Of a stretch of 49,042 nucleotides of DNA, positions 21,170-28,687 are shown piece after piece (the stretch's first letter is position 1; each line of letters opens with the position of its first letter). The position numbers and the translations under genes are program-made. Source of the stretch: an uncultured Pseudacidovorax sp. (GTDB taxonomy: Bacteria > Pseudomonadota > Gammaproteobacteria > Burkholderiales > Burkholderiaceae_C); assembly GCF_913773995.1 (NCBI RefSeq), contig NZ_CAJYES010000075.1, positions 1 through 49,042 of the forward strand, given 5' to 3'. Under the pieces are notes generated by a model. That model searched no databases, was not told where the DNA came from, and saw only the letters and a program-made list of their open reading frames with translations.

Positions 21170-22336
21170 ATGCCCGTTCTGGATCTCGAGGATGGCCGCG
21201 CCCATCCGCTGATGCCCGCGCCGGGCGCTCCGCCTGGCGAAACCTGGCTGTGGCACATGGCGGGCCGCGGTTACGACAGTGCCCATGAGCGCGCCGCCCG
21301 CACCGATTTCGCGCAGCGGCTGGCCAGCCTCCAAGGCTTCCGCTTCGTCGGCGACTTCGACCCTCAGCGACCCGCCAGCGCGCCGCAGTACGTGGTGCCC
21401 AACGACACCCTCACGTCTTCCGATGCCACTGCGGCCGGCATCCAAGGCCCGCATGACCTGTTCGGCGGCGTGGTGCCCCATCCCTTCGTCGCCACCAAGG
21501 CCATCACCCATCCGCTGGTGGCGCCGGATGCGGCGCAGCCCGAGGGCTGGTCGGCCGACTTCCACACCCACGCCGCCGATGCCGTGCTGCATGGCTACAC
21601 CGCATTCAGCCTGGCCGACGCCCGCCGCGCCGGCCGGCTGGTGCTGGCCCGAGGGCCGGTGCGCGTGAAGGCTGTGCGCGGCACCGCCGGCCGTGGCCAG
21701 AGCGTGGCCCACGACACCGAGTCGCTGGACCGCCAGCTGGACGCGCTGGGCGACCCTGCCATCGCCGCCGACGGCGTGGTGCTGGAAGAGAACCTGCGCC
21801 ATCCGGACACGGTGAGCGTGGGCCAGGTCATCGTCGGCAGTCTGGTGCTCAGCTACCACGGCCATCAGCGGCTGACCTACGACAACCAGGGCGAGGCGGT
21901 GTATGGCGGCTCGCAGCTCACGCTCGTGCGCGGCGGCCTGGACGTGTTGATGGCCGAGCCCTTCCTGCCCGACGCACTGCGTCTGGCCGTGGCGCAGGCC
22001 CGCAGCTACCACGCGGCGGTGGAGCGCTGCTACCCGGGCTTCTTCGCCTCGCGCATCAACTACGACGTGGCCCAGGGCATGGACGTGCACGGCCAGTGGC
22101 GCTCGGGCGTGCTGGAGCAGTCGTGGCGGCTGGGCGGCGCCACCAGCGCCGAGATCGCCGCGCTGGAGCGCTTCCATGCCGACCCCACCCTGCAGCGCCT
22201 GCGCGCCGCCAGCGGCGAGTGCTACGGCGACGAGGTGCCGCCCGAAGGTGCCCAGGTCTACTACCGCGATGTGGACCCGAGCGTGGGCCTCATCACCCGC
22301 TATGCGCTGATCCTTCCCGATGCAGACCCAGCTTGA
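21170..22336 (+). CDS. DUF3182 family protein, ATP-grasp-like
   Basis: The product is 388 aa and matches the DUF3182 family as I know it. No function is established. Features seen: GPVRVKAVRGTAGRGQSV resembles the ATP-grasp nucleotide-binding lysine and glycine-rich loop, GVVLEENLRHPDTVSVG resembles the hinge acidic segment, and ASRINYDVAQG resembles the metal-binding Asn/Asp segment near the end of ATP-grasp enzymes. This suggests a carboxylate-amine-ligase-like fold but no substrate. GGAGAG precedes the ATG; the open frame extends further upstream without a good start. It overlaps the following hydrolase gene by 17 bp, so the two are probably co-translated. Confidence 0.8.
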   Translation: MPVLDLEDGRAHPLMPAPGAPPGETWLWHMAGRGYDSAHERAARTDFAQRLASLQGFRFVGDFDPQRPASAPQYVVPNDTLTSSDATAAGIQGPHDLFGGVVPHPFVATKAITHPLVAPDAAQPEGWSADFHTHAADAVLHGYTAFSLADARRAGRLVLARGPVRVKAVRGTAGRGQSVAHDTESLDRQLDALGDPAIAADGVVLEENLRHPDTVSVGQVIVGSLVLSYHGHQRLTYDNQGEAVYGGSQLTLVRGGLDVLMAEPFLPDALRLAVAQARSYHAAVERCYPGFFASRINYDVAQGMDVHGQWRSGVLEQSWRLGGATSAEIAALERFHADPTLQRLRAASGECYGDEVPPEGAQVYYRDVDPSVGLITRYALILPDADPA

Positions 22337-23096
22337 GACCCTGCAGATTCCTGTCGACGGCCAGAGGATCGACGGCACGCTGGTGGCCGCGGCCAAGGTG
22401 CCCGGCGTGCTGCTGGTGCACGGCTGGGACGGCAGTCAGGAACAATACCTCGCCCGTGCCCGCGAGATCGCCGCACTCGGCTGCGTGTGCCTGACCTTCG
22501 ACCTGCGCGGCCATGCCCGCCATGCTGCCCAGCGCCTGGATGTGACGCGCGAGGACAACCTGCGGGACGTGCTGGCCGCCTACGACACGCTGGCCGCCCA
22601 TCCCGCCGTCGACCCCACCGCCATCGCCATCGTCGGCAGCAGCTACGGCGGCTATCTGGCCGCACTGGTGACGGGCCTACGCCCCGTGCGCTGGCTGGCC
22701 ATGCGCGCGCCCGCCCTGTACCGCGACGAGGACTGGGAGGTGCCCAAGGGCCAGCTCAGCCGCAGCGATCTGGCCGCCTATCGCCTGACCTCCATCGCGC
22801 CGGAGGCCAACCGCGCACTGGGCGCCTGCGAGGCCTTCCGGGGCGACGTGCTGGTGGTGGAGTCGGAGCACGACAGCACCGTGCCGCACCCGGTCATCGC
22901 CAACTACCTGGGGTCGTTCCGTGCGGTCCGCTCGGTCACCTACCGCGTGCTGTCGGGCGCCGACCATGCCCTGTCCAAGGAAGGCTGGAGAAAGGCCTAC
23001 GGCGCGCTGCTGGTGACGTGGATGACGGAGATGATGCGCGGGCTGCATGTGGCGCCGGACATGGCCGCCTCGCGCGCTCCGGTCAGCCCGCCCTGA
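22320..23096 (+). CDS. Alpha/beta hydrolase (dienelactone-hydrolase/prolyl-oligopeptidase-like)
   Basis: The product is 258 aa. The alpha/beta hydrolase fold is shown by VLLVHGWDGSQ (oxyanion HG), the nucleophile elbow GSSYGG (Ser108), VVESEHDSTVP (likely Asp185) and SGADHAL (His216). No signal peptide is present, so it acts in the cytoplasm on an unknown ester, amide or peptide. Its ATG lies inside the end of the DUF3182 gene, overlapping by 17 bp, which indicates a shared role with that protein. It converges with the iclR gene, leaving 22 bp between stops. Confidence 0.88.
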   Translation: MQTQLETLQIPVDGQRIDGTLVAAAKVPGVLLVHGWDGSQEQYLARAREIAALGCVCLTFDLRGHARHAAQRLDVTREDNLRDVLAAYDTLAAHPAVDPTAIAIVGSSYGGYLAALVTGLRPVRWLAMRAPALYRDEDWEVPKGQLSRSDLAAYRLTSIAPEANRALGACEAFRGDVLVVESEHDSTVPHPVIANYLGSFRAVRSVTYRVLSGADHALSKEGWRKAYGALLVTWMTEMMRGLHVAPDMAASRAPVSPP

Positions 23097-23118
23097 GTCG
23101 CCCGCCTGCCACCCGCCT

Positions 23119-23919
23119 TCAGGTGGGTTCGTTCGTGGCCTGCTGGTGCAGCGCGTCCAGGCTCGCCGCGAAATTTGCCGGGTTGCCTCCCAGCGCCGCC
23201 GTGGCATTGCGGGCGGCCTCCAGCACCTGCCGGCAGGCGCTGCGCATGGCGTCGCCCTGTTCGAGCCGCTGGCGCGGGCCGGAGATGGCCAGCACGCCCT
23301 GCAGCTCGCCGCCCACGCCGAATACCGGCGCGGCGGCGGAGGCCGTCTCGGGGTCGCGCTCGCCCCAGGAGGTGGCCCAGAACTGGGCGCGGATGGCGTC
23401 GGCTTCCGGCAGCTCGGGAAGGTCGGGCTCGCCTTGCAGGCCGAAAGCCATCAGCACCTTGCCGGATGCGCCCTGGCCGATGGCGTAGCCCTGGCCGATC
23501 TGCACCGAGGCGCGCACCGAGCGCGCCGGCTCCACGCGGAACAGGGCCACCCGCTGCAGACCGTGCCGCACGTAGAAGGAGGCCGTCTCGCCGCTGGTGG
23601 CGCTGAGCCGCTCCAGCAGCGGCTCGATCACATGCCCCACTTGGAAGGAGTGCTGGTACACCGCCGCCAGCCGCAGTGGCTGCGGCCCGATGGCGTACTG
23701 CCCGTCCGGCAGGCGCCGCACGAAGCCGCCGTGCTCCAGCGCGCCCAGCAGGCGCAGCACCGTGCTCTTGTACAGGCCCGTGCGGCGCGACAGCTCCGAC
23801 AGCGTCAGCCGCGGGTTGTCGGCGTCGAAGGCGGCCAGCAGCGCGAAGGCCCGGTCGAGCACGGCCACGCCGCTGGACTCGGGGGCGTCGGCGGGAGAGG
23901 AGGCGTCGTCGTCGGTCAT
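23119..23919 (-). CDS. IclR family transcriptional regulator
   Basis: The product is 266 aa. A winged helix-turn-helix at about residues 20-75 includes VLDRAFALLAAF, LTLSELSRRTGLYKSTVLRLL and GGFVRRLPDGQYAIG; the GAF-like effector domain (about 85-255) includes GQGASGKVLMAFG and VFGVGGELQGVLAISGP. It is divergent from a tricarboxylate-type binding protein, CoA-transferase and lyase operon. A perfect 17-bp palindrome, GTTCTGTGCAACAGAAC, and an extra half-site lie between the genes, so it most likely controls that operon and responds to the imported or activated acid. Confidence 0.92.
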   Translation of the reverse strand: MTDDDASSPADAPESSGVAVLDRAFALLAAFDADNPRLTLSELSRRTGLYKSTVLRLLGALEHGGFVRRLPDGQYAIGPQPLRLAAVYQHSFQVGHVIEPLLERLSATSGETASFYVRHGLQRVALFRVEPARSVRASVQIGQGYAIGQGASGKVLMAFGLQGEPDLPELPEADAIRAQFWATSWGERDPETASAAAPVFGVGGELQGVLAISGPRQRLEQGDAMRSACRQVLEAARNATAALGGNPANFAASLDALHQQATNEPT

Positions 23920-24045
23920 GGCGGCAGCGGGGCAGAAGGGGCGGTTCGCGGGAGCGGCGCGCAGTGTGACATGCCCGCGCTCCGGCCTTCCTGCGCGGGA
24001 TGTGCCGAGGGTTAACCCGATAGTCCAAGCGGATGAGGCGGCCTA

Positions 24046-24084
24046 GAGTTCTGTCTAACGGATTTGAGTTCTGTGCAACAGAAC
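24046..24084 (+). promoter_or_regulatory. Candidate IclR operator: palindrome plus extra half-site
   Basis: GTTCTGT (24068-24074), GCA, ACAGAAC (24078-24084) form a perfect inverted repeat. A further GTTCTGT stands at 24048-24054, exactly 20 bp upstream (about two helical turns), within the direct repeat GAGTTCTGT. The site ends 23 bp before the TTG start of the binding-protein gene and lies between divergent genes. Confidence 0.65.
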
Positions 24085-24107
24085 AGCCGCCATCCAGGAG
24101 ACTCCCC

Positions 24108-25076
24108 TTGAAGACCTTCCCCCGTCTGGCGCTCTGCGCCACGCTGGCGCTGCACGGCGCCCTGGCCGCCGCGCAGGCCGGCTTTCCCACCCAGCCCATC
24201 AAGATCGTCGTGCCCTTTCCGCCGGCCGGCGGCACGGACGTGCTCACGCGGCTCGTGGTCAACGAGATCACGGCCAAGGACACGCGCTGGAACTTCGTCA
24301 TCGACAACAAGCCGGGGGCCGGCGGCAACATCGGCCTGGACGCCGTGGCCAAGGCCCGCAAGGACGGCTACACCTTCGGCGCCGGCCAGACGGCCAACCT
24401 GGCCATCAATCCCGCGCTCTACAGCCGCATGCCCTTCGATGCGGCCAAGGACTTCGCGCCGGTGGTGCTGTTGGCCTCGCAGCCGGTGGTGCTGGTGGTG
24501 CGGGCCGATTCGGCCATCCACACGCTGGCCGACCTCAAGACCCAATCGAAGAGCCGCCAGCTGACCATGGCCTCGGCCGGCACCGGCACGGTGGGCCACG
24601 TGGCCGGCGAAATGTTCGCGCGCCGCGCCGGCATCCAGGTGATGCATGTGCCGTACAAGGGCGCCGGCCCGGCCATCACCGACATGCTGGGCGGGCAGAC
24701 CGACATCTATTTCGCCACGCCGCCCAGCGTCATCTCGATGGTCAAGGCCGGCAAGCTGCGCGCCGTGGCCGTCACCTCGGGCCAGCGCATCGAGGTGCTG
24801 CCCGACGTGCCGACGGTGGCCGAGTCGGGCTACCCCGGCTTCGTCGCCGAGGACTGGAAGGCCCTGGTGGCGCCCGCAGGCACGCCGGCCGAGGCGGTGG
24901 ATGCGCTCAATGCCGTGGCCAATGTCGCGCTCAAGCGCCCCGACGTGATCGCCCGCCTGCGCGACGAGGGCAGCGCGGCCCGCGGCGGCACGCCGGCCGA
25001 GCTGGGTGCCTTCATGAAGAGCGAGCAGACGCGCTGGGGCACGGCCGTGCGCGAGTCCGGCGCGCGGGTGGATTGA
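24108..25076 (+). CDS. Tripartite tricarboxylate transporter substrate-binding protein (Bug/TctC family)
   Basis: The product is 322 aa. A TTG start is chosen because CAGGAG lies seven bases upstream and it yields a proper Sec signal peptide (KTFPRLALCATLALHGALAAAQA, given here only as residues 2-24). The mature protein shows Bug-family motifs: PIKIVVPFPPAGGTDVL, VIDNKPGAGGNIG, MHVPYKGAGPAITDMLGG and LPDVPTVAESGYPGF. Bug proteins bind a carboxylated solute in the periplasm for TctAB-type permeases. The nearest tctBA pair is 5.6 kb downstream. The gene is divergent from iclR and leads an operon with a CoA-transferase (3-bp gap) and a citryl-CoA-lyase-like protein, so its ligand is probably a di- or tricarboxylate catabolised by them. 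Confidence 0.9.
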   Translation: MKTFPRLALCATLALHGALAAAQAGFPTQPIKIVVPFPPAGGTDVLTRLVVNEITAKDTRWNFVIDNKPGAGGNIGLDAVAKARKDGYTFGAGQTANLAINPALYSRMPFDAAKDFAPVVLLASQPVVLVVRADSAIHTLADLKTQSKSRQLTMASAGTGTVGHVAGEMFARRAGIQVMHVPYKGAGPAITDMLGGQTDIYFATPPSVISMVKAGKLRAVAVTSGQRIEVLPDVPTVAESGYPGFVAEDWKALVAPAGTPAEAVDALNAVANVALKRPDVIARLRDEGSAARGGTPAELGAFMKSEQTRWGTAVRESGARVD

Positions 25077-25079
25077 AGG

Positions 25080-26279
25080 ATGGGTGCTTCGTTGCAGGGC
25101 ATCCGCGTCCTCGATCTCACCAATGTGCTGGCCGGGCCCTTCGCCTGCCACCAGCTGGCCCACATGGGCGCCGACGTCATCAAGGTGGAAAGCCGCCAGG
25201 GCGGCGACCTGGCCCGGCAACTGGGGGCCGACCCCGAACTCAACCGCCGCCACATGGGCGTGTCCTTCCTGGCGCAGAACGCGGGCAAGCGCTCCATCAC
25301 CGTCGACCTCAAGAAGCGCGAAGGCAAGGAGGTGCTGCGCCGCCTGGTGCGCACGGCCGATGTGTTGGTGGAGAACTTCCGCCCCGGCGTGATGCAGCGC
25401 CTGGGCCTGGGCTACGACAAACTGCTGGCCGAGAACCCGCGGCTCGTCTACTGCGCCATCTCCGGCTTCGGCCAGGACGGCCCGCTGCGCGACCTGCCGG
25501 CCTATGACCAGATCATCCAGGGCATGTCGGGCACCATGAGCATCACCGGCGCGCCCGACAACGCGCCCTACCGCGTGGGCTACCCCATGGCCGACACCAT
25601 CGGCGGCATGACGGCGGCCTTCGCCATCGCGGCGGCACTGGCCGACCGGCAGCGCACCGGCGGCACCTTCATCGACGTCTCCATGCTCGAAGCGGTGATG
25701 GCGACCATGGGCTGGGTGGTCTCCAACCACCTGATCGCCGGCCGCGCGCCGCAGCCCATGGGCAACGACAACTTCACCGCCAGCCCTTCCGGCACCTTCC
25801 GCACGGCCGACGGGCTGCTCAACATCGCCGCCAACAAGCAGGAGCAGTTCGAGGCCCTGTGCCGCGTGGTGGAGCGGCCCAACCTGCCGCAGGACCCGCG
25901 CTTTTGCGAGCGCCAGGGCCGCCTGCAGCACCGCGCCGAACTCAAGGCCCTGCTCGAAGCGGCGCTGGCCGCGCGCACCACCGAGGCCTGGTGGCCGCTG
26001 CTCAACCAGGCCGGCGTGCCGGCGGGGCCGGTCTACACCGTGGGCGAGGCGCTGGCGCATCCGCAGGTGGCCGGCCGCGGCATGATCGGCCGCTTCGACG
26101 ACGTGCCGGGCGTGGGCCGCGACATCCGCGTGGTGCGCACCGGCTTCAAGATCGACGGCCAGGCGCCGCGCGTCGACACGCCGCCGCCCACGCTGGGCCA
26201 GCATTCCAGCGAGATCCTGGCCAGCCTCGGCTACTCGGCCGGGGAGATCGCGCAACTGCAAGACGAACAAGCCATATGA
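25080..26279 (+). CDS. CaiB/BaiF-type (class III) CoA-transferase
   Basis: The product is 399 aa. Class III motifs are GIRVLDLTNVLAGPFACHQLAHMGADVIKVE at the N-terminus, KRSITVDLKKREGKE, ADVLVENFRPGVM, AISGFGQDGP and YPMADTIGGMTA, whose Asp172 aligns with the catalytic aspartate of formyl-CoA transferase. TGGTFIDVSMLEA follows as usual. It would move CoA from a donor such as succinyl-CoA to the acid brought in by the neighbouring binding protein. It starts 3 bp after that gene and its stop overlaps the ATG of the next gene. The next gene encodes a citryl-CoA-lyase-like protein, so citrate, citramalate or a relative is the natural guess for the acid; this is inference. Confidence 0.92.
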   Translation: MGASLQGIRVLDLTNVLAGPFACHQLAHMGADVIKVESRQGGDLARQLGADPELNRRHMGVSFLAQNAGKRSITVDLKKREGKEVLRRLVRTADVLVENFRPGVMQRLGLGYDKLLAENPRLVYCAISGFGQDGPLRDLPAYDQIIQGMSGTMSITGAPDNAPYRVGYPMADTIGGMTAAFAIAAALADRQRTGGTFIDVSMLEAVMATMGWVVSNHLIAGRAPQPMGNDNFTASPSGTFRTADGLLNIAANKQEQFEALCRVVERPNLPQDPRFCERQGRLQHRAELKALLEAALAARTTEAWWPLLNQAGVPAGPVYTVGEALAHPQVAGRGMIGRFDDVPGVGRDIRVVRTGFKIDGQAPRVDTPPPTLGQHSSEILASLGYSAGEIAQLQDEQAI

Positions 26280-27157
26280 CCGATCCCGCATCCCTGCCGG
26301 CTGGCGCTTCCGCCGGCGGCGCCAAGCCTGCCCCCGATGCCCGCCGCACCACCGAGGACTGGTGGCGCACCTCGATCATCGACATGTCGCCGGGCGTCAT
26401 CCGCTACCGCGGCTACCCGATCCAGGACCTGATCCGCGAGCGGGTGAGCCTGGCCCAGATGATCTGGCTGATGACCCGCGGCGACCTGCCCACGCCCGGC
26501 CAGGCCGCGCTGCTGGAGGCCGCGCTGATGGCCGCCGTGGACCACGGCCCGCAGGCGCCCAGCATCGCCATCGCCCGCATGGCCGCCACTTGCGGCGTGG
26601 GCCTGAACAGCGCCATGGCCTCGGCCGTCAACGTGCTGGGCGACGTGCACGGCGGCGCCGGCGAGCAGGCGGTGGAGCTCTACGAGGACATCGCCGCCCG
26701 CATCGATGCCGGTGCCGACGAGGACCGCGCCGTGCAGCAAGGCCTGAACGCCTTCATCGCCGCGCGCGGCAAGGTGGTGGCGGGCTTCGGCCACCGCTTC
26801 CATCCGGTGGACCCGCGCTCGGCGCCGCTGCTGGCGCTGGTGGACGAGGCCGCGGCGGCCGGCGAGGTGGGCGGGCGCTTCGCCCGCATCGGCCGCGCGG
26901 TGGAGGCGCGCCTGTCTGCCACCAAGGGCAAGCCCATTCCCATGAACATCGACGGCGCCACCGCCGTCATCTATGCCGAGTTGGGCTTTCCGGCGCCGCT
27001 GGCGCGCGGGCTGTTCTGCCTGTCGCGCTCGGTGGGCGTGCTGGCGCATGCGTGGGAGCAGACCGCGCAGAACGTGCGCATCAAGGGCCCGATTCCGCGG
27101 CAGTACCAGCCCACCTACGACGGCCCGCCGCAGCGCGAGGTGCCGGCCCGGCGCTGA
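26276..27157 (+). CDS. Citryl-CoA lyase / citrate synthase-like protein
   Basis: The product is 293 aa, well short of the ~430 aa of a normal citrate synthase but close to the short citryl-CoA lyase group. Citrate-synthase fold features are RGYPIQDLI, MIWLMTRGDLPTPGQ, the His in NVLGDVHGGAGEQA, GFGHRFHPVDPR and GVLAHAWEQ near the end. The absent N-terminal region and the CoA-transferase encoded directly upstream (ATGA overlap) argue for cleavage of a CoA thioester to acetyl-CoA plus a keto acid, not citrate formation. Together with the binding protein the operon reads as import, CoA activation and cleavage of a tri- or hydroxydicarboxylate. Confidence 0.85.
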   Translation: MTDPASLPAGASAGGAKPAPDARRTTEDWWRTSIIDMSPGVIRYRGYPIQDLIRERVSLAQMIWLMTRGDLPTPGQAALLEAALMAAVDHGPQAPSIAIARMAATCGVGLNSAMASAVNVLGDVHGGAGEQAVELYEDIAARIDAGADEDRAVQQGLNAFIAARGKVVAGFGHRFHPVDPRSAPLLALVDEAAAAGEVGGRFARIGRAVEARLSATKGKPIPMNIDGATAVIYAELGFPAPLARGLFCLSRSVGVLAHAWEQTAQNVRIKGPIPRQYQPTYDGPPQREVPARR

Positions 27158-27190
27158 CGATGGCGCACCGTCGTCTGCGGGCGCGGCGGC

Positions 27191-27360
27191 GGGGCAGGGG
27201 CGCGGCGGCGGGGCAAGGGCGCAATGCCAGTCAGATAGCCCGTTCGCCCTGAGCTTGAGACAACCCGTTCGCCCTGAGCTTGTCGAAGGGCTTGCGCCAG
27301 GCTTCGACAAGCTCAGCCCGAACGGACTTTGATGAACTGCCTGGCATTGGGGCAGGGGCG
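27191..27360. repeat. Composite REP-like intergenic repeat
   Basis: CCCGTTCGCCCTGAGCTTG occurs at 27239-27257 (truncated copy) and again from 27264 to 27290 with its full tail TCGAAGGG; an inverted copy lies at 27301-27325 (GCTTCGACAAGCTCAGCCCG...). Outside these, CAATGCCAG (27222-27230) and CTGGCATTG (27341-27349) extend the inverted repeat, and GGGGCAGGGGCG occurs at 27191 and 27349. It fills most of the 285-bp gap between the lyase and HAD genes and is the same family as 2507-2624. Confidence 0.8.
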
Positions 27361-27442
27361 TGCATGCGGGGCGCAGAGGGGCATCGGCGGCTATGCTCGC
27401 CGGCTTTCCGTCGTCTTCCTTTCCCCAGCCTGACTGCCCCGC

Positions 27443-28141
27443 ATGTCCTCTGCCGCATCCCCCTTCCCCTTCGACGCCGTGCTCTTCGACTGCGACGGCG
27501 TGCTGGTCGATTCCGAGCCGATCACCCACCGCGTGCTGGTGACGATGCTCCACGAGCTGGGCTGGGCCATCACCGAGGAAGAGGCGATGCAGGTCTTCAT
27601 CGGCAAGGCCGTGAAGGACGAGGCTGAGCTGATCTACCAGCGCACTGGCGTGCGCATCGACCGCGCCTGGCTCGACCGCTTCTGGGCCCGCCGCAACGAG
27701 GCGCTGGAGCGCGAGCTGGTGGCCATTCCCGGTGCTGTGGAAGCCGTGCGCGCGCTGCACGACCGGCTGGACGGCCGCATCGCCTGCGCCTCGGGCGCCG
27801 ACCGGCGCAAGGTCGAACTGCAACTGGCCAAGGTCGGCCTGCTGGACCTGCTCGAAGGCCGCATCTTCAGCGGCCACGAGACGCCGCGCAGCAAGCCGCA
27901 TCCCGACGTGTACCTGGCCGCCGCCGCCGCCCTGGGCGTGCCGGCCGCGCGCTGCGCCGTGGTGGAAGACACCGTCACCGGCGCCACCGCGGGCGTGGCC
28001 GCAGGCGCGACCGTCTTCGGCTACAGCCCGGGCGGGCCGGGCCACAGCGGCAGCCAGGCCTTGCTGTCGGTCGGCGCGGCGACCACGTTCGAGGACATGG
28101 CCCGGCTGCCCGCTCTGCTGGCCGCGTGGTCCGGCCGCTGA
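27443..28141 (+). CDS. HAD-superfamily phosphatase (phosphoglycolate phosphatase/beta-PGM-like)
   Basis: The product is 232 aa. HAD motif I is FDCDGVLVDSE with nucleophile Asp16 and Asp18; motif II is the Ser of CASGADRRKVELQL; motif III is the Lys in TPRSKPHPDVYL; motif IV is VVEDTVTGATAG. The small alpha-helical cap follows motif I (HRVLVTMLHELGW...), typical of subfamily IA enzymes acting on small phosphorylated metabolites such as sugar phosphates or phosphoglycolate. The exact substrate cannot be read. It stands alone after a repeat region and 59 bp before a small cysteine-cluster gene. Confidence 0.92.
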   Translation: MSSAASPFPFDAVLFDCDGVLVDSEPITHRVLVTMLHELGWAITEEEAMQVFIGKAVKDEAELIYQRTGVRIDRAWLDRFWARRNEALERELVAIPGAVEAVRALHDRLDGRIACASGADRRKVELQLAKVGLLDLLEGRIFSGHETPRSKPHPDVYLAAAAALGVPAARCAVVEDTVTGATAGVAAGATVFGYSPGGPGHSGSQALLSVGAATTFEDMARLPALLAAWSGR

Positions 28142-28200
28142 GCCCGGCCTCTGCCCCGCGTCCGTCGCGCCGCCGCCCTCGCCGCCTTGCCCCTGCCACC

Positions 28201-28533
28201 ATGGGCGACCCCCGACCCCATCGCGTCATCCACCTGCAGCCCGAAGCGCCGGAGAAGCCGCCCTATGGCGCCCCGTGCAACGGCTGCGGCGTGTGCTGTG
28301 CGCATGCACCCTGCCCGTTGGGCATCGTCGCCAGCCGGCGCACGCAGGGCGCCTGCGCCGCGCTGGTCTGGCAGGGCGAGGCGCAGGTCTACCGCTGCGG
28401 GCTGATCGTGCAACCCGAGCGCTGGCTGCCGCGCCCACTGCGCCGCGCCGCCCCGCTGCTGGCGCGCCTGGCCCGGCGCTACATCGCGGCGGGCAAAGGC
28501 TGCGACGCGCACTTGGAGACCGAGAAGGGATGA
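28201..28533 (+). CDS. Small Cys-cluster protein (YkgJ/Fe-S or zinc binding)
   Basis: The product is 110 aa. A dense cluster, PCNGCGVCC, with Cys at 26, 29, 32, 33 and 38, and further Cys at 52, 66 and 101, resembles the YkgJ-type metal-binding cluster (CxxCxxCC) proposed to hold Fe-S or zinc. The C-terminal part is basic and helical. Start ATG at 28201 chosen because the upstream open frame (from 28126) is Pro/Arg-rich and overlaps the HAD gene end. Function unknown. It is immediately followed by a 60-bp tandem repeat. Confidence 0.75.
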   Translation: MGDPRPHRVIHLQPEAPEKPPYGAPCNGCGVCCAHAPCPLGIVASRRTQGACAALVWQGEAQVYRCGLIVQPERWLPRPLRRAAPLLARLARRYIAAGKGCDAHLETEKG

Positions 28534-28664
28534 GCGCCCGCCCGGCCGCTCCGAAGGGCGCTCGCACCGCAGGCGAAGCCGGAGGTTCCCGATGCGCCCG
28601 CCCGGCCGCTCCGAAGGGCGCTCGCACCGCAGGCGTCCCAATGCTCGCCCGCCCAGCCGCTGGC
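28534..28664 (+). repeat. 60-bp-period tandem repeat
   Basis: A 42-bp unit starting GCGCCCGCCCGGCCGCTCCG is present without a mismatch at 28534-28575 and 28594-28635, a period of 60 bp. A decayed third start (GCTCGCCCGCCCAGCCGCTG) follows near 28643. The array lies between the Cys-cluster gene and the next membrane protein gene; it also contains inverted CCGAAGGGCG/CGCCC-type elements. Confidence 0.85.
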
Positions 28665-28687
28665 ATGCGCGTTGCACGCCGGTCGCC

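Noticed and set aside
26276-27157. Main TCA-cycle citrate synthase
   Set aside because: The protein is about 140 residues short of a normal citrate synthase and is coupled to a CoA-transferase and uptake protein, favouring a citryl-CoA-lyase-type role.
28534-28664. CRISPR array
   Set aside because: Only two full repeats of 42 bp with an 18-bp gap, no further units and no cas genes; it is a plain tandem duplication.
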